Shown: one piece after another, positions 1-9,301 of the stretch
How the letters are laid out: every line of letters starts with the position of its first letter
How positions within the stretch are numbered: the first letter of the stretch is position 1
DNA from: Brachionus manjavacas
Lineage: Eukaryota > Rotifera > Eurotatoria > Ploima > Brachionidae
Assembly (NCBI GenBank): GCA_019054805.1
Contig: JAHQIY010000001.1
Coordinates: 1,426,001 to 1,490,000 of the forward strand
Length of the DNA: 64,000 bases
Direction: 5' to 3'
Program-made: the position numbers and the translations under genes
Notes under the pieces: generated by a model
Database searches by the model: none
What the model saw: the letters and a program-made list of their open reading frames with translations, nothing else
What the model was told of the DNA's origin: nothing

Positions 1-1407
1 CTGCCAGACTGAGTCGTGAAATCAAATCCAAAGTGTTGACAGCTTTTTCGTTTGACATTTGAAATGTTGGAACATTTACATGCTGGTATAAAAGTGTCGC
101 TTAGCGTCTCGCTGATTTTATGTTCGATGCCATTTTCGTTTAAGATTTCTGAAACACAGCCATTTGACCAGATGATTGATGGAAAGTTAGAGTCACCCAT
201 TATTAGAATATCCTTAAAACCTCTTTCATCCACATAGTCTTTAGCTTGTTTGAAGACTAAATCAAAATCGTTTGGCCTATAAAGACAGCCAACTAAATAC
301 TTTTCACAGTTAAAGTTAACAACTACCCAAATTTGTTCTATTTTACTTAAATTAAAACCTGCATCATTTAATTCAAATGAATCGATATTTTCATCAATGT
401 AGAGACATACACCCCCGCCTCTGCGTCCATCACTTCTGTCCTTTCTGTACAAATTGTATCCTTTAATGTTTGCATTTGAGTTGCTCTTAGACCAAATCTC
501 ACTAACTGCCACAATTTGTGGGCTATATGTTTCAATAAAAACACTGAATTCATCAAGTTTATTGTCCAAGGAAGTAGCATTTAAATACATACATTTTAAA
601 GATTCGAGATTATCCACACGTGATGACGCTTTTGATGAACGATTATCGTTTCTTGAATTTGACGATCTGATTTACACGGATGCCATATCGAAATGGCGAG
701 TCTTGTGAAAGACCATTATTTGCTTCGTTTCTTTGTTTCCTCAATTCATAGTCTAAAGCTCTTTCGTTTTCAGTCAAATCTGGACTAAGATAAATAGATT
801 TGAAATTAATTGAATCTCGCAACTTTTTGGCTGCTAGGAGTAGTGGATTTCTTTTTGCTTCTTCTTTGAGTTCTACTTTAATTGGGCCTGGTTTACTTTG
901 GTCTTTCGATCGCAAGCGTCTCGAATACGCTGGCTTGATATCACCTTTTCCAATAGTGGTCAGAATTTGTTTGATTTTTTCTTCATCTTCTGCCCTCCTG
1001 TCTGTTAGAATCTCTTTCTTTGATTCTGGCACACCATAAATGATCACATTTTTTCTTTTGATTCTTTCATTCATTTCGCTGATGGTTGCATTTGCTACAG
1101 CTATCTGGTCGGCTGGTTTTTTTGCATTTTTTGTCCCTTGTTTTACAACTTGAACCCAGTGACTACTGATGTTGGATGAGTTTGCTGTTTTATTTGCTGC
1201 TGCGAATTCAGATTTCAGTTTGTTTATTTCAATGTCTTTCTCAATTTCTCTTTCCTCTAGATGTTTCACATGATTTGAAAGCTCCAGGACGAATTTCGAA
1301 ATATTACCGCACCATTCATGCAAAGTTTTTGAATGCCCAGATACGGTACCCTGTCCAAACGTTGGCCAGTTTGTTTCAAGCAAAAAAAATTTGAGTCCAT
1401 TTGACAA
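1..1407 (-). mobile_element. CR1/L2-like LINE, 5' half, running off the left edge
   Basis: On the minus strand this holds LINE ORF1 (643-1407) followed by the start of ORF2, an AP-endonuclease domain with YLNATSL, SEIW, YRP and GDSNFPSIIW motifs. The endonuclease reads from about 620 down to base 1 and is cut by the window edge. The same sequence lies inverted at 60895-62300, where reverse transcriptase follows. FADDTK/YADDTK-type reverse transcriptase and this ORF1 layout are typical of the CR1/L2 group. The LINE 5' end lies close to 1400, with about 1 kb of shared host DNA beyond it, so the element was already inserted before the inverted duplication. Confidence 0.9.
643..1407 (-). CDS. LINE ORF1 protein (coiled coil plus RRM-like nucleic-acid binding)
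   Basis: A 254-codon open frame. Residues about 45-70 form a Glu/Lys-rich heptad region (HLEEREIEKDIEINKL), expected to trimerise. Residues about 115-235 match the ORF1 RNA-binding domain of CR1/L2/Jockey LINEs: KNVIIYGVPES, then PGPIKVELK, LLLAAKKLRDS and the closing DLTENERALDYELRKQR. The frame opens at a TTG and has no clear ATG, so the true start is uncertain. The counterpart in the right arm (from 60906) is split by single-base shifts, which makes this the better copy. In LINEs this protein coats the element RNA. Confidence 0.8.
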   Translation of the reverse strand: MSNGLKFFLLETNWPTFGQGTVSGHSKTLHEWCGNISKFVLELSNHVKHLEEREIEKDIEINKLKSEFAAANKTANSSNISSHWVQVVKQGTKNAKKPADQIAVANATISEMNERIKRKNVIIYGVPESKKEILTDRRAEDEEKIKQILTTIGKGDIKPAYSRRLRSKDQSKPGPIKVELKEEAKRNPLLLAAKKLRDSINFKSIYLSPDLTENERALDYELRKQRNEANNGLSQDSPFRYGIRVNQIVKFKKR

Positions 1408-2426
1408 AAACTGCGTGATTTTTATTTTATTTTGGCTTACTTGTGCTTTTTTTTTTCCTTACTTTTGGCTTACGTGTGCTTATATTTTGGTGTGTTCTTT
1501 TCAATTTTTTTAATTAAAAAAAAATCTAATATATTGAAAAAAATATAGCAAAACATGAAAAGATTTATCTATGATTAAATATTTTACTCTATTAAAAATA
1601 TAAAAAAATTAATTGATAAAACTGCGCCTTTATTTAAATTAAATTAAAGATTGCTATTAATTTACTTCAATTTGTCTATTTTGACTAAGTCTTTCTAACA
1701 TGGTAGAGAAAACCATAAATTGATAAAAAATATCATTAAATATTTGACAAGTTAAAAGAACATATTCTTAAAAAAAGTGAATAAAACACAAAAAAAATTC
1801 ATTAATATTATCATATGATCATATAATATTATAAAGATTTATATGTTCAAGCAAAGGTCTTGTGGTCTCGGCAAAATATTTCAGATAAATACAAAAGAAC
1901 TATTATTAAAATAAATTTTTTGAATTCTTTATATTAAAAATTAAACGGGGTCCGGGACGAAGTCCTAGTTTAGGGATTCGGGTATTTTCTAGGTAAGAGA
2001 AATATAAGTTAAAATTAAAATACATATTTAAACTATTAATTAATCAAAATCTTTATTTTAGTAATCAAAAATCAACATAAAGTACACAAGGCACAGAAAA
2101 GATTTTTGCTCTTTAAAATTCTTATTTTCTCTACCTGAATATTTTGAAAAAATAAAATAACTGAATAAAATCGATTCTGCAATGAATAAAATATAAAGGT
2201 GATTTGAATAAATTGAATTTTTTTACGCTTTTCTTTGTATAAATAAGATTCTTATAAATATGATTTTTAGTTAAATAAATAAGATTCTTATCTTTTTATT
2301 ATAGTTTTTCAGAAACAGGCAAATTTTAAGTCTCCATGTTTTTAATTTTTGATTTGATTTTTTGACCAAAAATTAAAATTTAAGAAACCAAAAAGCAATA
2401 GATTAGAAATTTGAAATTTTCAAAAA
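1408..2426. other. Non-coding stretch between LINE and MATH gene
   Basis: A+T-rich and shared almost base for base with 59867-60894. The notable content is a GC-rich block at 1941-1985 listed separately. The bases before 2427 form the presumed 5' leader and promoter of the MATH gene. I see no other gene. Confidence 0.6.
1936..1990 (+). repeat. Dispersed GC-rich conserved block
   Basis: Contains ACGGGGTCCGGGAC and TTTAGGGATTCGGGTAT in otherwise A+T-rich DNA. The same block is inverted at 60309-60358 (other arm of the inverted repeat) and, diverged, at 15289-15340. Similarity to the 15-kb copy extends weakly over about 180 bp, so it may be part of an old repeat or a conserved regulatory element. 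Confidence 0.6.
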
Positions 2427-4196
2427 ATGCATGACATAAGTATTTTACTGCCATGTGGTTTTTCTGCCAAATACAAAGACATTTTCTTCATCAAAGATAA
2501 GTTTCCATGTCCTGTTTGCAAATCACATGGCATAATCAAACAAGAATGCTTGGAAATGACACGAAATAAGATGCTAATTAATGAGTTTAATCTTGAGCAA
2601 AAAAAGAATAACTTTAAAGAGTGCCTCAAGAATATTGAAGTCTGCAAAAGTGACCCAAAAGGCTTAATCGATGAAAGCTACGAAAATTTAAAGAATCAAC
2701 TTGACATTCGTCGGGAGCAAATTAAATTAATAATGAATAAAAAAATTAATGATTATTATGAAGATTTATTGAAAATCATTGAAGAGCAAAAAGAAACAAA
2801 ATTAAATGAGTTTGATACAAGAATCCAGCAAATTCCATCATTAGAGCAAGAGATAATGGATCTTAAAATTTCAAATACACCATCTGGTATAACTAAAAAA
2901 TTGGATACAATCGATAGTTATTGTGCTAAGATTGAAAATGGAATCAACTTTTTGAATAAAATCAAGAATGATTTGACTTTAAATAATTGGATTTTTAATC
3001 CAGGCGATGAAAGTTTGGATATTAAAAGATTATTTGGAGAATTAGATTGGAAAGAAGAGACTGAAGGTAACAAAACAAAAGATCACATTAATAAAATGGA
3101 TGATGTAAGCATAATATTACCATGTGGGTTTTTTGCCATATACAAAGATATTTTATCCAAGAGTGACACATTTCCATGCCCAGCTTGCAAAACACATGAC
3201 ATTACTAGGCAAGAATGCTTGAAAATGGCAAGAAATAGGTTGGTTTTAATTGAGAAATCTTTTGAATTCAAAAAGAAACACCTTAATGAGTTGTTGACAG
3301 AATTTGAGTGTTATAAAAAAGAGCCAAAGATTTTTATAGATGAAAGTTATGACAGTTTTAAAAGAGAAATTTACCTTCGTCGAAAAAACTTAAAAGATCT
3401 GCTAAACAAAACGATAGACGTTTACCATGATAGATTGTTGAAAAAGATTGACATGGAAAGAGATCTTAATCTAAATGAGCTCAAAGAAAGAATTCAACAA
3501 ACAGAGACTTTAGATTTTTCAGCCTTAATTATTGACAAAAATTTAGATAATGACTCAAAATTTGATTTTTATAAAAGAAATAGCAAAAAAGTTCAAAATA
3601 GTATCAGTTTGGTCAGAAATATCTGTGATGTTTTGGCAAAGCCAAAATACAAGATTACAGATTTTTGCGATGATGTTGATTTTGAAAAATTCGGAGAGAT
3701 TTTTTTCGGAGAGCTTTATTTAAAAGAGGAAACAATTTTTATTTTAAATGAAGAAGAAATAGATGAAAATGCCATGGATGAGGCAACTATTCAATTAGTA
3801 ATTAACAATTTCTCTATATTGAACAATTTTAAAAATTATTATCTTGCCTCCAAAACATGCATTATACAAAATTTAGAATTTTCAATTAATATTACCCTAA
3901 ACCAAGAAGATGAATGCATGGGATTTTTTTTGGATTGTAATTCATTAGGTGATACAAATGAATTTTTTATAAAAGTCAATGCAGTGCTTTCACTATTAAA
4001 TAAATCTGATTCAAAAAAAGACTTCAATAGAACCCTGACATTTTTGTTTACTAAACATATAAAACAGGGATATTCATTCGCAACCATGAATGAAATATTG
4101 AATCCGAAAAATGGATATTATGATGCCAATGACGACTCTATTACTCTAAAAGCAGTTGTAAAGGCTGAATTAACTAGACAAAAACAATGGAAATAA
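2427..4196 (+). CDS. Two-module zinc/coiled-coil MATH-domain protein (copy A)
   Basis: 589 residues, no intron. Residues 1-223 form module 1: a Cys/His motif (LPCGF, then FPCPVCKSH and ECL), a charged coiled coil and a RLFGELDW closing motif. Residues 224-450 repeat the plan from an internal Met (MDDVSIILPCGF). Residues about 451-585 are a MATH/TRAF domain: TIQLVINNF, CNSLGDTNEFF, KVNAVLSLLNKSD, TMNEILNP, GYYDANDDSITLKAV. MATH domains bind short peptides; the USP7-like pattern suggests a substrate-adaptor role, but no enzyme domain is present. The ATG at 2427 fits the family start, although MHD replaces the usual MDD/MDE. The first 1.07 kb is duplicated, inverted, at 58793-59866 and the MATH part is not. 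Confidence 0.88.
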   Translation: MHDISILLPCGFSAKYKDIFFIKDKFPCPVCKSHGIIKQECLEMTRNKMLINEFNLEQKKNNFKECLKNIEVCKSDPKGLIDESYENLKNQLDIRREQIKLIMNKKINDYYEDLLKIIEEQKETKLNEFDTRIQQIPSLEQEIMDLKISNTPSGITKKLDTIDSYCAKIENGINFLNKIKNDLTLNNWIFNPGDESLDIKRLFGELDWKEETEGNKTKDHINKMDDVSIILPCGFFAIYKDILSKSDTFPCPACKTHDITRQECLKMARNRLVLIEKSFEFKKKHLNELLTEFECYKKEPKIFIDESYDSFKREIYLRRKNLKDLLNKTIDVYHDRLLKKIDMERDLNLNELKERIQQTETLDFSALIIDKNLDNDSKFDFYKRNSKKVQNSISLVRNICDVLAKPKYKITDFCDDVDFEKFGEIFFGELYLKEETIFILNEEEIDENAMDEATIQLVINNFSILNNFKNYYLASKTCIIQNLEFSINITLNQEDECMGFFLDCNSLGDTNEFFIKVNAVLSLLNKSDSKKDFNRTLTFLFTKHIKQGYSFATMNEILNPKNGYYDANDDSITLKAVVKAELTRQKQWK

Positions 4197-5231
4197 TTTA
4201 CTTTTATCTTTGTTAAAGTCGAAATATCTAAAATCGAATTTTTTTTTATTTAATTAGCTTACTATTTATTTCAGCAAAATAATTATTCATTTTTTTTTAT
4301 TATTAATTTAAAGTTCGAAACAAAATAAAAAAAAGTTTCATGTGGAAATTGAAATAAAAAATGCATCAATTTCAAATGAAATTTAGTATCATATTCTTTG
4401 CAAATGGTACATTAATTTATTTGAAAAAAAATTTTAATATGAAAATCACGGATGAGATATCCAATTTTATCCTAAGCCTTCAAAGTCCCTTTTCAGATAA
4501 AAACTATTTCTAAAAAATTAAAAAATTTGGATTTATAATTTAAAAAAAAATTAATCATGCCAATTTGGCTAACCTCAAAATTTATTCTGATCTTAAATCA
4601 AAAAAATAATTTATAATAAAAATTTAACCATTTTATGATTGATTAATTAATTTTTTGTATTTTTTTAAATGTTGAATCTGTGACTTCTTTTTTTAATTTG
4701 AAAATTCGTATAAAGATATTAGTTTTATATCGCCATGTTAATTTTCTGTCAACTACTAAAACTTTTTCACAAAAGAAAAAAATCTATTACTTAAATAGCA
4801 AATTTCGAATATTTTTTTCTACAACAATTCAAATAAATTAAAAGATTTCCATATTTAATCAAAAGAGATATGTATTTTTTTTAGTTTGTACCTCAAATTG
4901 GCAAAAATGAGAGTTTTAAAATTTTTACCTTTCCATTTTAATCCAATTTAGTTTTAAAAAAAGACTCATTAACTAATTAAATTTAGATGTCTCAATGATA
5001 TTCTACAATTGTCTATGAGATCACTGCCACTGTATTACAAGTCTTTGATTAAAATTATTACCTTTTTTCGAATCACTTTTCCCAAGAAAATTTCGATTTA
5101 ATTAGAAGGAAAATAACCATTTTTTTAAGGAAAAAATTAAATTTAAAATAATCATTAGACGAGGAAAATAGTAAAAAAATCATTATATTATTTTAAAAGT
5201 TAATTTATTTTATTAAGTCAAAAAAGATGTG
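4197..5231. other. Intergenic, no gene seen
   Basis: About 1 kb of A+T-rich DNA with homopolymer runs between two MATH genes. I see no coding frame, RNA gene or repeat that I can support. Confidence 0.5.
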
Positions 5232-6150
5232 AATGTTCTTAGCGATTTTCATTTTAATTTATTTATTTGAATTATGATTAGAGTTAAATATTTCAAAGAG
5301 TTAAACTTTACTTAATAATTACTTGAAAAATTTATTTACAAAATCGTTTTGAGTTTTTAAATTTAGTTTTTGATGAATTTACTGTTTTCTGACTGAACAT
5401 TATTTCTGAATGCAAAACTCGTACCTAAATTTGACATCCCAAAAAAAATGGGTTGGTTTTAAATTAAAAAAAAAATTATTTTTAAAATATTTAATTTTTT
5501 TTTTTTTTTAATGTTCAAATTTAAGAATTGACTAAATCAGACACGATGGATGAAATAAGCATTTCATTACCATGTGGATTTTCTGCCAAATACAAAGACA
5601 TTTTTTATAACCAAGATAAGTTTCCATGTCCGGTTTGCAAAATGCACGACTTAACAAGTCAAGAATGTTTGAACATGACAAAAAATAAGATATTGTTTAA
5701 TGAGATTAATCTCGATCTAAAAAAGAATCAATACGAAGAATTGATGAAAGAATTCGAAAATTATAAAAATGACCCAAAGTATTATATCGATGAAAGCTAT
5801 GATTGTTTAAGAAGAGAAGTTGATCTACGCAGGGAAGAAATCAAAGCTATGATAAATAAAAAGATTGATGATTATCATGAAGGTTTGTTGAAAAAGATTG
5901 ACATGGAAAGAGATCTTAAATTAAAAGAAATCGAAGAAAAAATAAAAAATAGCAAGACATTAGATTTGGCTACTTGTGATGTTGATAAAAATATAGATAT
6001 TCAATCGCAATTATATTTTTATGAAAAAAATAAAATAGCAATTGAAAATGGCATCAGATCGGTTTCAAAGGTAATTGAGGATTTGAAAAATCTTAAATTT
6101 AAATTAACAGAAAGAAGTGTAAATATTGATATTGAAAACTTATTTGGAGG
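5232..6150 (+). repeat. Direct segmental duplication, copy 1 (partner about 27340-28257)
   Basis: From CTTAGCGATTTTCATT through the 5' flank and the first zinc/coil module of the 5546 gene, the sequence is nearly identical to 27340-28257. Both copies include the same poly-A/T tracts and the same leader before the ATG. Similarity drops abruptly at the module 1/module 2 boundary. Confidence 0.88.
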
Positions 6151-7294
6151 AATAGATTGGAAAAAAGAGAACAAGACTATACGAAAAAGTGATCACATTG
6201 ATACAATGGATGATTTAACCATTTCATTACCATGTGGTTTTTTTGCCAAATACAAGGACATTTTTTACAGCAATGACGAGTTCCCATGTCCGATATGCAA
6301 ATCACATGACATAACCAGCCAGGAATGCTTGAAAATGGAAAGAAATAAATTGAGTTTGATTGAGAAATATTGTGATTTGAAAAAAATTAAATATGACGAG
6401 TTGATGATAGAATTTGAAAATTATAAAAATGACCCAAAGTTGTATATCGATGAAAGCTATTATTGTTTAAGAAGAGAAGTTGACCTTCGCAGGGAGGAAA
6501 TCAAAGCTATGATAAATAAAAAGATTGATGATTATCATGAAGGTTTGTTGGAAAAAATTGACACGGAAAGAAATGTTAAATTTAAAGAACTTGAAGAAAG
6601 AATAAAAAATACAGAGAAGTTAGATTTCATTATATTAGATGTTGATTTAAATTTAGACATTGAGTCTATAATAGATTTTTATAAAAGTGTTAAAAAAAAA
6701 ATTGACAATCATATCAGTTTGGTTAAGAATATTATAGATGATTTTCAAGAGCCTAAGTTTAAGCTTGCCAATAGTGATGATGATATTGATATTGGAAAAT
6801 TATTTGGAGAGCTTTTTTCAAAAGAAGAAACTAGTATTTTTTTGAATGATGATAAGATTGATGATGATAACCGTGCTGAGGCAACTATTCAATTGAAAAT
6901 TAATAATTTTTCGCTCTTAAAGGATAAAAAGAATTTTGATCTGTATTCAAAAGTTTGTACTGTCCGAAATTTTGAATTGTATATTTCGATCAATGAAATA
7001 CATGGACACATAGGATTTTATTTGCATTGTGATTCAAAAGTAGATTCAAATAAATTTAGTGTAAATGCCGATGCTGTTTTTTCTCTTTTAAATATATCTG
7101 ATTCAAATAAGAACTTAAATGGAAATTTTAAACACTTATTTAGTGAAGCTGATTGGGGTCAAGGTATTCCTAATTTTGCAATCACTAAAGAAATAATGAA
7201 TCCAACAAACGGATATTATGATGCTAATGATGACTCTATTACTCTAAAAGCGGCTATAAAAATTGAATTTCTTCCAAAAAATCAACAAAATTAA
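5546..7294 (+). CDS. Two-module zinc/coiled-coil MATH-domain protein (copy B)
   Basis: 582 residues from the ATG at 5546 (MDEISISLPCGF), preferred because it matches the family N terminus; the frame is open a few codons upstream only from a TTG. Module 1 spans residues 1-220 and module 2 begins at the internal Met 221 (MDDLTISLPCGFFAKY). Both have the C...FPCPxCKxH...C motif and a coiled coil with LRREVDLRREEIKAMINKK. The MATH domain covers about 445-578 (AEATIQLKINNFSLL, GFYLHCDS, NADAVFSLLN, GYYDANDDSITLKAA). The linker before Met 221 (KSDHIDT) resembles the leader encoded before the first ATG, which suggests that the second module is a former gene start. Module 1 is nearly identical to the 27652 gene; module 2 is not. 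Confidence 0.88.
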   Translation: MDEISISLPCGFSAKYKDIFYNQDKFPCPVCKMHDLTSQECLNMTKNKILFNEINLDLKKNQYEELMKEFENYKNDPKYYIDESYDCLRREVDLRREEIKAMINKKIDDYHEGLLKKIDMERDLKLKEIEEKIKNSKTLDLATCDVDKNIDIQSQLYFYEKNKIAIENGIRSVSKVIEDLKNLKFKLTERSVNIDIENLFGGIDWKKENKTIRKSDHIDTMDDLTISLPCGFFAKYKDIFYSNDEFPCPICKSHDITSQECLKMERNKLSLIEKYCDLKKIKYDELMIEFENYKNDPKLYIDESYYCLRREVDLRREEIKAMINKKIDDYHEGLLEKIDTERNVKFKELEERIKNTEKLDFIILDVDLNLDIESIIDFYKSVKKKIDNHISLVKNIIDDFQEPKFKLANSDDDIDIGKLFGELFSKEETSIFLNDDKIDDDNRAEATIQLKINNFSLLKDKKNFDLYSKVCTVRNFELYISINEIHGHIGFYLHCDSKVDSNKFSVNADAVFSLLNISDSNKNLNGNFKHLFSEADWGQGIPNFAITKEIMNPTNGYYDANDDSITLKAAIKIEFLPKNQQN

Positions 7295-8100
7295 TTTTTA
7301 TTTCATTTTATCTTATAATTATCAAAATACTAAAATTCGAAGCATTTTTGATTTTTTTTTAAATTATAAAATTATGATAAACCCTAATAAATTTGATTAA
7401 ATATGATTGTTTTTATTTTACTGAAATTAAATTAACAAATTATCCTAAATTCATCGTATTCTCTTAAAAAAAAAAGATTATCATCAATTCACAATGATGA
7501 TTTTCATGCTCATTGAGATTCCAATCAAAATTTGACCACTGGTAAAAAATACTTGACATTCAATTTATATTTACTAGGGTTTTTTGAGGACAGCTGTGAA
7601 CTAAGTTAACGCTCTTTCTACTTCTGCCTTGGTCATTTTTGAAGACTGATACTGAATTTTTAAAGGTATTTAATGCGTAATTCACTGATTTCTCTAATCG
7701 AGCACAACGTGAATTAAATGACTACAATTCAAGCTTATAATCCTGGTCAAAATAAGTTTGTTTAGATTTTAGTTTTTCAATTTCCTTCCAGACTACTTTT
7801 AGCTCATTTACTTTCAAACCCATCTGTTGTCTAACTTATCCATTACACTATTGTCAAACTGTATACTTGTTAACTTATTCAATTGAAGACTTAAATTAAT
7901 TATTTTTAATTTTTCTTGGTATAGAGAATTTTTTTATTTTCATCTTAGAATGATTAGTTATTCTCAGCTGAATTTGGACTTTTCGTCTTGTTACTCGTTT
8001 TTTGGAAAAAAGATTTTTCCGGAATTTGATAATAACTTTATTTCAAAATATTGTATTGTATTGAAAGTTATCACTTTTAAAAATATAATGGAAATAAACG
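7295..8100. other. Intergenic, no gene seen
   Basis: A+T-rich DNA between the MATH gene and a foldback element. Around 7540-7580 there is a weak resemblance to the sequence at 8690-8720 (ACATTCAATTT), too short to interpret. Confidence 0.4.
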
Positions 8101-8464
8101 AGGTTTTGTGAAGTTCAGTACAAAAGAACAGAACAAAGTATTAAAAAATTTAATAGCTTTTTATCTAAAAGTTTAAAATAAATTCTGTATATCCATCATG
8201 GTGCAACATTCAAAGTTGCATCAACTGTAAAAGTCTGCTAATGGTGTGCAGAATCTCTGCAAAATGCACCACGCTCGATTATATTGAAATTTAATTTCTG
8301 CATAACTCTGCAATTTAGCAGGCTTTGATATTTGATGCAACTTTGAAAGTTGCACTATATTGCATTTACAGAACTAAGTTTAAACCTTTAGAAAAAAAGT
8401 CATTCAATTTTTTTACATTTTTTCTGTTCTTTTTTTCATTTTGTACTGAATTTCACAAAACCAA
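8101..8464. mobile_element. Foldback MITE-like element
   Basis: The ends are inverted copies of each other: GGTTTTGTGAAGTTCAGTAC at 8102 and its reverse complement (one difference) at 8445-8464, each next to a GAACAGAA stretch. A second, inner inverted repeat (GCAACATTCAAAGTTGCATC at about 8202 against GATGCAACTTTGAAAGTTGC at about 8334) would extend a hairpin. There is no coding capacity. The right end recurs at 41228-41341. The size and structure fit a non-autonomous DNA transposon; the mobilising family is unknown. Confidence 0.65.
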
Positions 8465-8688
8465 AAAACGAAAAATTAAAAAAAAAATTCAAGGTACTGT
8501 TCATGTGAAGATTGCTTTAGTATCGAATATTTTCAAAAGAATCGTATTGTTAGCGGCGTCAAAAACAATTAAAGTTCAATGCTAACTCAACACTCTTTGT
8601 ATCTTTGTATCCAACATTCTTGGGTTCTCAGTTTTGTTGGCCTGATAGATTTTCATACTACAAATTTAATTATCATCTGAACACAGGT

Positions 8689-8913
8689 CAAAGATACTTA
8701 ACATTCAATTTTATCTTTCTTGGACTTCCTTTAGTCTTTTAGTTGAAGTCTAAGTACCATTCTTTTTGCAAGTGTTTTTGGTGACTTTTAAAAACTTTTA
8801 TTTACTGGGAGCCCTGATGTTTTAAAAGATTTTTTAAGATGTTACCTTGGATTTAGTCAGATTGAATCCGTATCCTACGGGAGCAGACGTGAGAATTCCA
8901 TTTTAGAGATTTT
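8689..8913 (+). repeat. 225-bp direct repeat flush with the left LTR
   Basis: Identical by eye to 14362-14586 and abutting the LTR end exactly, as its partner abuts the other LTR. It behaves like a target duplication but is far longer than the 4-6 bp usual for Ty3/gypsy integrases. Confidence 0.92.
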
Positions 8914-9170
8914 TGTAAACGTTTCGAGATCAAAGAGATATTGTGTTAAAATAAGTTTCTTTATTTCTAATCAATAAAGTAATGAAAGATATATTTATAT
9001 TAGTATGGTTTCGGCTTAGAGCTAAGATGCTTAGAGTTTCTAGCATCGCCATGCGCAGAACGCATGTGCGTAGAACGTTCTAGAAACTCTTCGCAAGCTT
9101 AGCAACTCAAAGTGGCAACTTTCAATTAAATTAACTTAGTCATGTGATTTAGTCACATGGCATGTCCACA
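8914..9170 (-). repeat. 3' LTR of the gypsy element
   Basis: 257 bp, identical by eye to 14105-14361. In element orientation it starts TGTGGACATGCC and ends CGTTTACA. It is richer in G+C than the surrounding DNA. Confidence 0.95.
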
Positions 9171-9301
9171 TCCTTCCGGCCTTAGATAATGTCCTTTATA
9201 AATAATTACAAAAACAAACATAAAAAATAAGTTACTAGAATAAATAAGTTTAAATATTAAGAGATAAATAATTTAAATTTTTTTTTTTTATTTTTTTTTT
9301 T

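Larger units (their letters stand above)
1..3497. repeat. Left arm of a 3.5-kb inverted repeat (partner 58793-62300)
   Basis: Base 1 pairs with base 62300 and the match runs inward to about 3497/58793. It covers the 5' half of a LINE, about 1 kb of non-coding DNA, and the first module plus part of the second module of a MATH-family gene. Differences noticed by eye are almost all single-base insertions or deletions, many in homopolymers; stretches such as 3083-3271 versus 59019-59207 translate identically. The left edge is cut by the window, so the arm may be longer. It is either a very recent inverted duplication or an assembly effect. Confidence 0.93.

Noticed and set aside
2427-2560. Calling the N-terminal Cys/His motif a RING finger or B-box
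   Set aside because: Only five conserved possible ligands are visible across all copies. The first half of a RING (C-x2-C) is missing, so I describe it only as a Cys/His motif.
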